Shown one piece after another: positions 11,401 to 24,368 of a DNA stretch of 64,000 nt. Numbering within the stretch: the stretch's first letter is position 1; each line of letters opens with the position of its first letter. Source of the DNA: Urophycis tenuis (taxonomy: Eukaryota > Chordata > Actinopteri > Gadiformes > Phycidae); assembly GCA_036785325.1 (NCBI GenBank), contig JAXIVH010000032.1, positions 4,910,610 to 4,974,609 of the forward strand. Direction: 5' to 3'. The notes beneath the pieces are model-generated. The model made no database searches, was not told the origin of the DNA, and saw nothing but the letters and a program-made list of their open reading frames with translations. Made by a program: the position numbers and the translations under genes.

Positions 11401-14400
11401 GCGTTGAAGTACCCGAGTACGCACAGAGTCACGTACTTTGCAACTTGTTGCCGTTTCCCCTCCAAAATGGGTCCTTATAGGTTATACCTTTGAATCTAGA
11501 GGGAGTCTCTCCTGAGATAAGCCTCTAAATGGTTGTGAGCACCAGGTGGGCCTATCTGCTACCCTTGCCCTGGAACATTAACGCAACACACCTAAAATCA
11601 TCAGTGTCAGGGCCGACACCTGTTTGTCCTGACGGCGACGCCTCGGATAAACAGCCGATACATAACCTGCACCTACCTTGATGATGCCGATCTGCTTGAA
11701 AAAGTCAGCGACTGACTCAACAGTGTAATCATCTCCCAGGCCTTGCACGAAGATGGTGTTGTTGTCAGAGTTATCCTGATCTGGTACTGCTGAGAGGAAG
11801 AACAAAGCGTTGGCCCAATGTCCCAAATGTCTATTTCAAACAGGGATTTCAGTGCAATAACCTGGAGGTAACATTATCAGCATGAGAACTCATACTTAAG
11901 AGTAATGATCCATTTAATGGCCACTCTGTGTTTTGTGTCTGTGTGACCACAGGTGGCCCCACGGTGTTGCATATTTCAAGAGAAACCCGAGAGAGGTGGA
12001 CAGATGCTTACAGGAGCCGGGGCCTCCGTGACCATGTCCTTGCTCTCTCGGTCCTTCAAGGGGACAGAAGCACATATTTGACAGTTATTAGTGTGCGGGA
12101 AATGTGGTGCGTGCCAACATTAACAAACTGCCCACTGGCATTTCACACAGTACCGCCCTCCCTACACCACGTCTGTCATGTTCAATCTCTTCATGTATGT
12201 GATGTAGTCTTCGGTGGACAATCATACCTCAACCAGCAACCACTGTCACACAGGATGCAGCCGTCTAATGCACACGGGGTGAACTCAACAACGCAAGACT
12301 ACCGTTGGTACTATTCCACGAAGCAGTTTGACACCGCTGGGCCCACTTGGCTAACATGAAGTGTGCCCTAACCGGCCATCTGAAGAGCCTTCCCAGACCT
12401 ATCGTTCACAAATCCATCTCATCAGCCTTGGCGTTGTTGGGTAAACAAACACCCACTTGTGTTCAACCATTACACCACCACCTGACCACCACCTCACTGC
12501 GTGAGACTTGTGGATTCCACTGAATTCCTTCTCGGCACTGTACATTTTGCTTTTCCACTCGACTTGGCTTGCGGCTTTGTTGCGGAGGCCACAGTGCTTT
12601 CAGAACATCATTCAACGCGTGTGGAGATACCATTGGAATGTGACATATTTCACCATCAACAAAGACAAGCGGTCCCACCTTCAGCCATATATCCTTGTTC
12701 TGTATCTGAGAAGTCCGCTTCAATCGTTGGGCCACACGGGCGAGTCAACGCAAACATGTTTTTCTATTAAAAGAGCGCTTTGAAGCGGTTAACATTGTCG
12801 AGCAGCGACCTGTGTCAACACGGTGTCGACACCACGTTGGATGTGCCTACAGTGGGATTTTACCCAGTCATTTTGCTATTATTATTATCATTATTATTAT
12901 AATAATAATTATTATTATTATTATATTTGTCTAATCAAAAAGTGTAGCAAGCTTAAGCAATAGGGACATCTATCCAGGTCCCCCGCTTGAAAGTTACTGG
13001 GGTTAGATGTGTTCTATGGGTTAGTCGATAGCTAGTGTTGAGTGTTTAGGTTGTGTGTTGATTGTTGTTTTGTTGCATTGGAAGGCAATTAATAATGATC
13101 TTTTTTTCCATTTCTGGTGAGCCATCAACCCCAATAGGACCTGTGAGTCTTGTCTTCGGGTGAACCGTGCTATTTCATCAAAGCTTTGCACAATGTTATA
13201 AACACCTCACTTATACCCTCCATGCTATGAAAGCCGTTTTTATCTCCAGAAACATTTGGTTTCTGTAAAGTATTTTCTGGAGCTACGTTGAAGCTCTGCC
13301 GTAACCAAGCTGGACTCGGACCAACCGGTGGATTGGAAAGCTGCTCATGCCCTGCTGGTGAACGTACGCAGAACATACGCACTGGGAATTTCCTTCTTGG
13401 AATTTCCAACTCTGGCGTTACCAGTGACCGCCGTGTTCTCAGCAGGACAGCCACCAGGGTGAAGATGTCCACACCCGTCGCAATGCTAGCAGCAGCCATG
13501 GCAATACAGGTTTCAATGAAGGCGTGGGGCACAGAAGTTGCACAGAAACTAGAAGAATGAATACTCTGACATGAAACATGCTGATCAACGTGGAAGACGC
13601 ACAACATCGAAGGTCATCATATCCATTTTAGCAAACGTCATAGTTTGTTATCAAACATTAATTTGCCATTTACTCATTTACTCACGAGAGCCACTGCCCA
13701 GGCTTGGCCAGGTGAGTAAAATAGACATAAAATAGATGTGCCCTATAAGAATTACAGGTGAATGATTACCTAGTGTTGCCAAGTAATTCCTAGACTGAAA
13801 ATCACAGGCACTGAGGCCGGGTTCCATCTTCTGGGTCGATTTTTCCCGTTGTACACTATAAAACCTGTAATACCTAAAACGTGTTTCAAAAGTCGTGTAC
13901 AACACATTTTAGCATGGCAATATATCTAATATGCTCTTAATCATAGCAATAGCTGCCATTTTGTCACTGTTACCGGTACTTCGATAAGGCTGTCATTTTG
14001 AGAAAACTGGTAAAATCGTGTTTTTGCCGGTCCTTGTCGGTGAACCTTCTACTGTGCTCGAAACTCCGGATTTGTTATTTCCGTGATCACCAAGTGCCTC
14101 TGAAAGGGCCCTTTGATGTCACAACGAGGAACCAGAGAGACACGCGTAGATGTGTGGACCGCCGTCTGGGTAGCGGTTGAGGTTGACGGCCACATCCGAG
14201 AGAGGCTCTCAGGTAGTCACACTCAGGTAGTCACAGTAAGCCCCAGGGCGTCGGGCATCAGAACGCAGATGCACAACAATGGTGCTAGCTTTAAAAAGTA
14301 GCACCAAGTTGGCTTGGGTTGTAACCATGGGGATAACACACACCCACCTCTTTCCTAGAACTCTTAGCCTTTCAAACTCATAACATTAGTATTGGAGCTG

Positions 14401-17400
14401 AAACAGGGGGTTCATTTACAGTTTAACAAAGTGTTTTACACAAATAATGAAATCAACAATCTCAATCATCTAATTAATCACTCCACTTTTCTAGGGGGGG
14501 GGGGATCTGTACCTCTTATTCCTCTTATAGCTCTTCTTATTAATATCCTCTGTTATTCATCCATGTTCACTATTTTTTATTAGGTCAGCTTTTACAATAA
14601 AGACTTGAAACTTGACGTTGACTCGACAGTACCTCGGATGGCTTGAGATTGGCTTGGACTTGCACACAAAGATCCGAAACAGACTAAATAATGACATTAA
14701 AACATTAACAGGAAGCAGGCTTTTCTCAGAGGCATTTTTGCCTTACTTACAACCAACAAGAGCAAAGTGGGCAAGGGCATTACTGATTTGAAGTGCTTTT
14801 TGACAACTTTAAGGCCTCACCCATACATGGAGATCAATCAGTGCCCAGCCAAGGCCAGAATGATAGTAAATGAATGATATTAAATGCAAAATGCAAGCTT
14901 GAATATCTGCATGGTCCAATTGTCCACGACAATTTGAAAACATGAGTCCTTTGTCCTGAACGCTCATGTTAACCATGGGGGAGGATGGATGGAACAATAG
15001 CTTTTAGTTTGCCTGCGTTTTAACAAACCTGTTCATGATTGTGTAAGCCAATCATATACATAATGTAGAATTCTTTTTTACTGCTATGCACGTGTTTTAC
15101 CTGTATCAGCGAAATTATTACACTACACACTACAATACACTATACAATAATTCAATAGAGAAGACTTGACTTTGAAACAAAGCCAAGCAGAGGTGTGGCT
15201 TTAGCTTGTGTGTGTGAATAAAAAGTTAATAAGTGGCAGACGTGTGAACTTTGAATTTTCCTTGAACTTCCTTACTGTCAGTTTAAAAAAATTACTTCCG
15301 TGATCTTTTTTCATTTTTAAGTACTACGGTGTGTTCAAAACAGTATCTCAGTGGCAATCATCAGGGTATGTCACACCGTTTGCTGTATACAGTATGTACT
15401 ACAAAGATTTACAACAAATATTCCACTTAACTCCGGGCCCTTTTACAGTTTCAGCTTATACAACATAATAGTTCTACAACATAATAAATTCCTTGAGATG
15501 TATGCCATTGGAATGCAGCCATTTGCATCTTGTGATTGTCCCAATGGGCCTTATTCACCTAGTTGCCATTTTGGGTCTGAATATTAGCTTGGTTGGGGAA
15601 CTGATTTCCACATTAAATTCCCCTACTCAGTTAGTGTTTCGATCCAAGATGGAAGCAAGATGGCTGCTATAGATGGATCAGGCCCATTGGTCTTTTCTGC
15701 CAAGGCATTAGCAAGCCACTTGCCTTCATTCTATGGGAGAGTCGTTTTGATAGGTACAGTGCCACCCCCTAGCATGGGAATCAAACCACTTCAGACCAGA
15801 AACACCCCTCCGTCTGTCCCATTCTGTCCAACACAAACCGTTCTCTCAACCCCCCAGTTTTTCAGTTCATCAGAAGATATCACATTTCCATTCTCTTTAA
15901 CTTTTTGTTGTTGAAATGTACACTGTGTGAGCTGCAACCGTTGTTCCACAACACCAACTCCCCTGATGGTCTAGTAGTAGACACTGCATGTTCTTTGAAC
16001 CACTTAATAATAAAATCACGTTTTCTTTTGTTTTTACCACAAAGAGCACAGGCAGCCTAATGACCACTCTGAACATGTACACTTTACACACTGATGATGC
16101 TTACCTGAGACACTGGCTGCATGAAAAACATGTGTGATCACATTCATACCACATTGAGGCTGCTCCCTCAGCCAGGCTGCCAGAGAGCATGGAGGAGTAA
16201 CTAGACACTAGACCATATTAAGGTGGGACCGCTTCCTCGGTCATGCGGTGTTCAGCGCTTTGTAGCGCGTTGTTTAAATCCTACTCTCCGCTCCTGTCAC
16301 ATCATCTGGGAAAAGTTGGACCGTTGACGTCATTGGTTCCGTGATTTGTCCACCACTGGTCCGCTTTGGAAAAATAACCTCAACGGTCTCAATTTCTCTA
16401 CAAATTCTTTTTGGAGAACACAGTCGATGTTGCGTACGGCGAGTGTTTCCCCAATACGTGTATGAAGCAGTACTCGTAACTGCGAGTGACACTTCCTATT
16501 CTTTTTTTCAACTAATTGAATTGTTCTACATCCTTTACATGGCAGCAAATTAATTAATATGGTCTGTTATGTAGTTAGTCTGGTCTACAGTGTAAACTAC
16601 CGTGCAACCCACACTGAAAACAATTCCACACCTGCTGTTCTTCTTTATGTTGTGTCAAGACATGGTGGCAGACACACAATGTTTTACAATGAGAGCTGTT
16701 CATAAATGAATAGCTAACAGCACAACTTCCTTCCCTACATCCCTGGGAACAATTCCATGTTCTACAGTTTTAGCCAGACAAATAACACCATGTTCAAACA
16801 ACCCACAGCACACATTTTGTTTAACCAGCCTGTATCGTACCATTAGCTTGAAACATTTGATTGCTCTAACCAATCCCGCCCATTAGCTTTAGAGTCTTGG
16901 AACCCCCTGAAACCTTTGGCTCAAATTGGTTTTGCAACTTACCACCAAACTTATTGAATCCTCCGCGGTCGCCCATTCTGATGAAGAGGGAGAGAAAGAG
17001 CGACACTCACTGAAGACTGGTGCTCACAGACCAGACTCCCTCAAAGGGGGGCTGTGTGGAGCTGTTGGTGGGTCACCGTCTGTCTCAGACCCCCCTCCCC
17101 ATCCCTTCATTACGACAAAACACCGTCGTAGCATTCGCCATTGCCCTGTTCAGTCCTATCCTCCCCTTTCAGTCGATAAACCCTTGCGTCAGGAATACGT
17201 GATGTGGACAAGAAGGTACTCGATTAACCTTGTCTCTTTAGTGAATTGAGTCCCACGAGAAAATAAATTTGATGTTTTGCAACCAATGAGTCAAATACTT
17301 TTCAGTCACTTGTACACACCGCTGCTAAAGGTTTCTTGGTATATTCGAACCCACTCACACCCTAGAGCTTTTTTACTTCAGAACGCTCCATGGATCAACA

Positions 17401-17786
17401 CAATGTTTTACATTAACTTATTTCACGCGTGACTGAAAGGCACATCTATTTTTTGTTTTCCATTTTATTTAAATCTCGCTCCCAATGGTACCCTTCCTTC
17501 CTCTAAGGAAGAGGAAATTGTTACTGCCTTTATATGCGCCCATTCTGACTGCAGCTTCCCTGAATCAAGGCCCCAGAGCAGAAAGCCACCCTGGTGAGCG
17601 TGTACGAGCCTAGGGGAAGATTCAAACATGAATTAAAGCATAGCATCACACAGTGTTCACTGTAAGGGTGCATTGGGGGAAGGAGGTGGGGAGAGGTGAC
17701 TGAAAACGGGGTGATGGTCATGTGACATACTGACTGACTGTAGAACCAACAGTAACCACATTCCTGTGTAATGTATGATGGAAGGG

Positions 17787-17874
<88 letters not shown>

Positions 17875-17943
17875 TATAAGGGGTGAAACATTTACAAAAC
17901 TCAGGGCTCGGTACGGTGGTGTAACGGTTCGGTATGGTTTGGA

Positions 17944-17986
<43 letters not shown>

Positions 17987-20900
17987 TGAAGTCTTCGACA
18001 AAATAAATGCATTTTTTAATTCGTGTTTAGCTTTTTCATTACATATTCCGGCAACCCATTGGCCAGGCCAGGCACTACTGTATTGTTTACAATACAGTAG
18101 TGCCTGGCCTGGCCAATATGAAATATTATTAAAGTACTTTATTAACTTAAGAATTATATATATATAATTTATACACTTCCACAAGGAATGCATAGATCAG
18201 CAGCATATGGCAAAAGTAATTCACCCAGCAGTAAGACACTAGAACCACTTGAAATGGTGAGCGTGAACTCAAAGTGCCAGGGCTTTGTGTCTCCCTGTCT
18301 GCTGTAACGACAGGAGCAGCAGCGTAGCGCTCTGCAGCGTAGCGCTCTGCAGCGTAGCGCTCTGCAGCTCTAGAAACCTCAAGCACCAGCGTTGTTATGT
18401 CAACATGTCAACTGATGATTGATTGATTGATATTATCGTTTAAGGCATGTCTACCTGTCGGTGCAAAATGTGTGCTCGAAGAAAGGTGTCAAGCACACGC
18501 ACATTGCACGCACATGCAGTCCTGCGTGCCTGAAGGCTGCAGGAAGAAGTTAGTCGAAAATTTGGAAGTTGTTTTCCTTTGTTCCTTTGTTGGGTGCTTG
18601 TTCCACAGCACCCAACCTAGTGACGCGGTTCCACCGCGTATCAAGTTAACACACCTTCCCACACATTAGCACCTGTGCACATCCCTTAAAGGTATGATAT
18701 GTTCTTTCTGTCAATCGCAATAACTCATTCAAAACAACAACAATATCTAGTTTGACGACATTGTGCGTGACTTGAGTTGTTGGCGTCACCACTGCTGGGG
18801 AAAATCCATCTGACGTGGCTCATGACGTGAAATCATGTTCACGGACAACTCAATGCCTTAAAAGTTAGTATTCACTAACTATTCAGAATTTAAGTATTTG
18901 CGTTCTGATTAGTCACATTTTGTCATTTCATTCTAATTAAATTGAATTTCAATTTCACAGTACACGTCACAGTGTTTACCACATCATTAGAATTAGATTC
19001 TACTCATGATGGAATCTACAAAATAGGCCAATAATGAAGTACCCTTCCCTAAACAATAGCCTGATTAAATCAGTGATGCTTCCCGTTTCAAAATGTTCAC
19101 AAATTATTACCAGCTATTTAGAAGCGTATCCCACTAGCTCTACAATAGTAAAGAAAGCAGATAAAAAAAACTGCTTGATCAATGGAGCTCTGGTGTGGGT
19201 TTAGCACCTGTAAATAATACATCTTAAACTGACTTAACATAGACTATATATAATACAGCTTAAACTGATTTAACATAGACTGTATATAATACAGCTTAAA
19301 CTGATTTAACATAGACTGTATACAATACAGGTTCAACTGACTTAACATAGATAAACATTTTATCAACGCACTACCTCACTTTTTCATACTTTTCTGTGTT
19401 TCTGTGTTTTTGTCTGTACGGTGTCCGTTTGTCTGTCCATTGTTTATTTTGCACCAGGTCTGAGAGGACTGCAATTTCATCTGTGCTATATGCCTGCCAT
19501 GTAGCACATTTGACAATAAAGATACTTGAATCTTGAATCTTGAATAGAATATATATAACACAGGTTCAACTGACTTGACAGACTGTATATAATACAGGTT
19601 AACTTGACATAGACTGTATATAATACAGATTAAATTGATTTGACATCTCGTTATTTTAGATAGTTTAGATAATTTAACGTGTACATGTTACATATCATAC
19701 CTTTAAATTTGTGTAGATATTTAATCCTCGTTTGGTATGCACGCCATTGGTTTCTGTCCATACTTTTATTCCATCATGTTGTATTTTACTGTATTTTTTT
19801 ACTGTACAATGTATTGTTAAGTTCCTCAGCATACTGATCCGTGCACCGTGGAAACCCTACTGTACAGCTCCATACGAATCCACATACTGTTTCACCCCTT
19901 ATATATATATATACAGTATATATATATATATACTTTTATTAATATATGTATATATTCATATATATACTTTCTATTAGAACAAAACCATGTGCCAAATATC
20001 TACGTCAAAGGCCTAGTTCACACTACAAGCAAAAGTGGCAAAAAAAAAAGTGCCCCAAATTCTCATTTGTGACTCTGATCCGATCGTTTCACAACAGTGT
20101 GATAAGCACAAATCTGATCTTATCCATTCTGACTTGGGCGACTTTCACATGTGGTCCAAAATCAGACACAGGTCTTATTTTTTGTAAGGCAACCTTAGGC
20201 CGAACAGGAATGACCTTAGTCTGAACAGGAGTGACCTTAGGCTGAAGAGGAGTGACTTTAGGCTGAACAGGAGTGCCCAAACCTTTAAATATAGAGGTTT
20301 ACCCAGCTCTCCTCATTTAGGATTGCATACTATTAAAACAAATTACCCTGCAATCTGCTCAACAAATGCATTTCATCAGTGTCTATAACAGCCATTCAGT
20401 GCTTGTACTGTAATATCAGTGCTGGCCATCACAGCGGCGGGCCAGGCCACAGCCTGGCGGGCCGACACAAGGTCATGAAGGGCCAACTTAGTTTGGGCGG
20501 CCCTGCTCTAGAACATGGACATAGGTCACCATTCTGCACACAATGCACAATAGTAAAGGGGCATTCACAAGTCACTCTGCGAATGCAAACACGGAAGACA
20601 GCTGTGATGGAGGCAGTCAGCCAGGGGACAGTTAAAAATAGCAGTCGCCACATTTCTTATGAAATCTGTTTTTGGTCACACCATTAAAAGGCCGTTGTTA
20701 TCATCTGCTCATGAATTAGCCGTCTCTCACTGCGTCCATTTATTTAAGTTGGACGTCTTTGGTATTGTGCCTTTTGTGAGTGCGGGTTCAGTTCAGACCG
20801 TGACCACTTCACACTCTAGTCTAATATTGGCAAAATTAAAACATCCATGTGAACAGCCGAACAATTAAATCGGATCTGAGCACTAAATCTGAACAGAATG

Positions 20901-23900
20901 CTTGCAGTGTGAACGGAGCCAAAAATCAAAACCAAAAGTTACTTCAATTTCAAAAATCAATCATCTAAAAATAATGAACAAAGAAACCAGTTATCTGCAT
21001 ATATGCTTTATGCCTTTTTTTTCAGCTTGCACAGATCAGGAATCTTGCAAAAAAATTGATCTCTAGAGATCTCATGGTGGGTATGTCAGGGTGGGAAGTG
21101 TGTCTCACGGATGCATAAACAATCAATGAAATGGAAAACTCAATTCATCATGGGCGTTCAGGTAAACATGACAAACCAAAATGATACATTGCTTTCAGCA
21201 GCCACTCTTTACATAAAAAATATGAACTGCTGGAAATGTGGAGATCAACTTACCTATACCAGATCCTAGGAGTTTCATTTACTGAAAACATTTATAATAA
21301 TAACGTAATAATCCTTTGCCGTCAGGCCTTAGGATTTATTTTTGAATCCAAATATCCAAATATAACAATATGAATAATAATCTAAAATCATTTGACTAAT
21401 TATGCGACACAACAACGACAATAATAATTAGAAATAATAATAATCATCATCATAAACATAATTAGTTTGTTTATATGACTCATCGTCTCAGCGTCGACCA
21501 GAGAAACCAGAGCAGCTGGTTGATTGACTTATTCACGTATCAACCTGATGTACATAGTTTGTCAACCCGCTGTGAATGCTTGAGCTAATCCTTTAATTCC
21601 CATCCATGGTCCAACGCCATGGTTCAATTGTCGTCAAAGTGAAGCAACCGTGGCCTCTAAAAGGCTCACAAGTTCACGGCATTTCATGACAATGCAACAA
21701 AGAAAATGTTTTTACTTGTACATGTTGCGCAACATAATGCCCCTCAACCTGTGCTTGCAACACATGTTACGTAAGAATGGACAGACAATGAAAACATTGT
21801 TATCTTTCTTTCTGAAGATATTCAACATTGATCAGAACCAGTTTCTAGTAATATATACCTGAATGAGTTATTATACACAGAGGAAGGTTTGGCTGTGTCT
21901 AGTTTCTGTGTTGCTCTTGATTATAGTGAAGTGTTGTGAGTCAAGGGGTGCTCCATGTCAAACAGCACAGCCAAGTAGAAACCATCATTCCCTTCCAATG
22001 ATGTTAACAATTATAAATAATATAAATAACTATATAATATACCTTCTGCAATGCTGCAATAAGTGGCAAGGCATATTACAAAAGATGTTGTCTTTTTTAG
22101 ATCATATCCCATGTGAAAATTATCACACGCCCATGGTGCACAAGCATCAGAAAAACACTGGCTTCTATGGCTTGTCAGTCCCCTCTTCACTTTTTGACCA
22201 TTGCCGAAGAATCCTTTTATTTGACTAATTTGGGAATCAGCAACCTTAGAAAATATTATTTTTGTCCTGGTGTCTTTCCACAGAAGTCAAGTGTGCTGCT
22301 GTAATCCAAATTTGTATCAATAAAACATCTTCAATGATTGCGAAATGCATCATAAGGAATGGAATGTTTGTCAATCCATCATGTGTAGTGTGATATGCAG
22401 ACTGAACTTATCCTCACCCGAAAACTGAAACCAGAGAGGGCACTCCCATCAAACCTCTCTCCTTGTTCAAAACCTTCTTGTCATTAAGACTTCTTGAGAC
22501 TTCTTGTTAGTAAACACAAAGTGTAATGAACATCTGCCCTTCTAAATGAGAGAATGGACCAGCAGTCTGCATTGTTTACTTCCTGTCAAACTGGAAGCGC
22601 CTTAGCCTCAGGTTTAGAATATAATTATTATGGTTTGCACCTTTAAAAACATGTGTCTACGAAGAATAGAGAAAGACAGTTGCTGAGGCTGTACATTGTT
22701 AACCAACGTGTACTGTAAATGGTGTGCTTTGAATTTATCCAAATACAATAACGTCCTCAATGGAGCTGAGCACTGTTACCTTTTTTGTATATAAATCACA
22801 ATCAAAATGACTGTTTACTGTTTTTAAACATCAAATAGTGAACATTTATTTTCTATGGATCCAAGAAATAAACCCACTTGGGAATTTATTCAACAATGAT
22901 GAAAAAAATTGCAATCTCTGCAACCTTCCTTGGCCTTTCCAACCATCCTTGTCCATCCTTGTCTCTAACAAGTCAAGGGTGAATACAGATCTGTACTTTT
23001 TCATCAGAAAGCCAAATATTGCAGATATTGACTCTATACCACAAGAGATTGGGAAATACCATAACCACATTTGGACCCATTCTAAAGCTTGTTTCAAGTG
23101 CTCCTGGGATGGGAGGGAGGAGAGAGTAATACGTCATAACAACAACAACAACAACAACAAGATAGTTTCCAACACTTACCCTATTCCTCCTCTGCCCCTC
23201 GGGCCACCCCTGCCACCACGGTCAAAGCCACGGTCAAAGCTGCCACCGCCGCGACCGCCAAACCCGCCGCCGTAGCCCCCGCCGCGAGACCCCCGGCCGC
23301 CATGCCCGTCCTGACCACCGTAGCCACTGTCATGGCTGCCATAACTCCCGCCTCCGCCTCCACTGATTGGTGGGCTGTCCTGTCCGTAGCCTTAGAGGGG
23401 GGAGGGTAGAGAGGAAATGGAGAGGATCAGATACTACTGCATGGGTGACATCCTATTCATGGCCAGAATAGGGAAGACTCTCCTTGAACCTTCCTCCTCC
23501 TCCTCCATCGGAAGTTCTGTTCAACTTGGTAGGAATATCACCTGCATCCCTACTCCTTAATCTGGCCACAAACTCCTGTTTTGCATCATGTGACAGAAGG
23601 GTGATTTTACATCATGTTACGGAAGCATCTATCAACAGATGCATTTTTATTGAATTATCATTTCATTATTTTCCGTTCCACAATGGTGGGCGACGTTCCG
23701 CGCCCGTCGTTGCGCTAACGAGCTAACCAGCTAACCGTTACCTCCGCTGGAGGCGTACTGGCCCTGCTGGCCGTAGCTCTGTGGCGGCGGGGAGCTGTAT
23801 CCGGAAGGTTGGTTGTAGGGCGCTCCGCCACCATGTGGGGGCGGCTGCTGGCTCGCCCCGTAGCCCCCGCCCTGCACGCCGCCGCCGCCGCCGCCGCCGT

Positions 23901-24333
23901 AGGCTCCCCCGCTCTGTCCGCCGTAGCTGCCTCCGCCGCTCGGCTGCTGGCCGTAGCCCGACGGCTGGGCGCTCCCGCCGTAGCTGGGCGACCAATCACA
24001 CACAGGAGAAGTCAGTGAACAGCCGGCGGCACGGAAACAGTAGCACACACAAGGGCTCCTTTTGACCTCGCCGGGGAATTGAGTCATGGGCATTTTGCCA
24101 CGTTGGGATTTTTGTCTAAAGTCTTGTTTTTACGATAATGAAAAAAGTAGGTCAAATAAAGAAAAAGGGGACAACATGGAAATATTAACATGACAGAAAA
24201 TCCCCCCCCCCCACATTTATAGCGTAGACGACAGAGCCTAGTGCATCAGCAGGTGTGCGTGTTTGGTGACGGTGGAAGGAGCACCACTGAGGGGGACTGT
24301 CCCCCTACCTACCCAGCGGGGGGAGAGGAGGGG

Positions 24334-24368
<35 letters not shown>

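Larger units (their letters stand above)
10358..11676. other. fus intron 8: hAT MITE and SINE tail
   Basis: The intron between the two RRM exons. It contains the MITE at 10476-10967 and a SINE tail at about 11285-11345. The rest is unremarkable. Confidence 0.6.
16978..23179. other. fus intron 6 (6.2 kb)
   Basis: Contains TA and TAT microsatellites, a perfect palindrome at 18058-18117, a 15-base triple repeat, a 36-base tandem array split by a LINE 3' end, and a probable DNA transposon at 20010-20920. A 121-codon plus-strand ORF (21863-22228) begins with a hydrophobic segment but has low-complexity AT-rich coding and no known family. Confidence 0.55.

Noticed and set aside
11928..12359. 143-codon plus-strand ORF in fus intron 7
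   Set aside because: Antisense to fus, no recognisable domain, no start context; treated as chance.
18058..18117. MicroRNA precursor
   Set aside because: The loop is only two bases and the stem has no mismatches, unlike Drosha substrates.
21863..22228. 121-codon plus-strand ORF with a signal-peptide-like start
   Set aside because: AT-rich low-complexity coding (NNINNYIIYLL), no known family, no splice or promoter context; length is within chance for this window.
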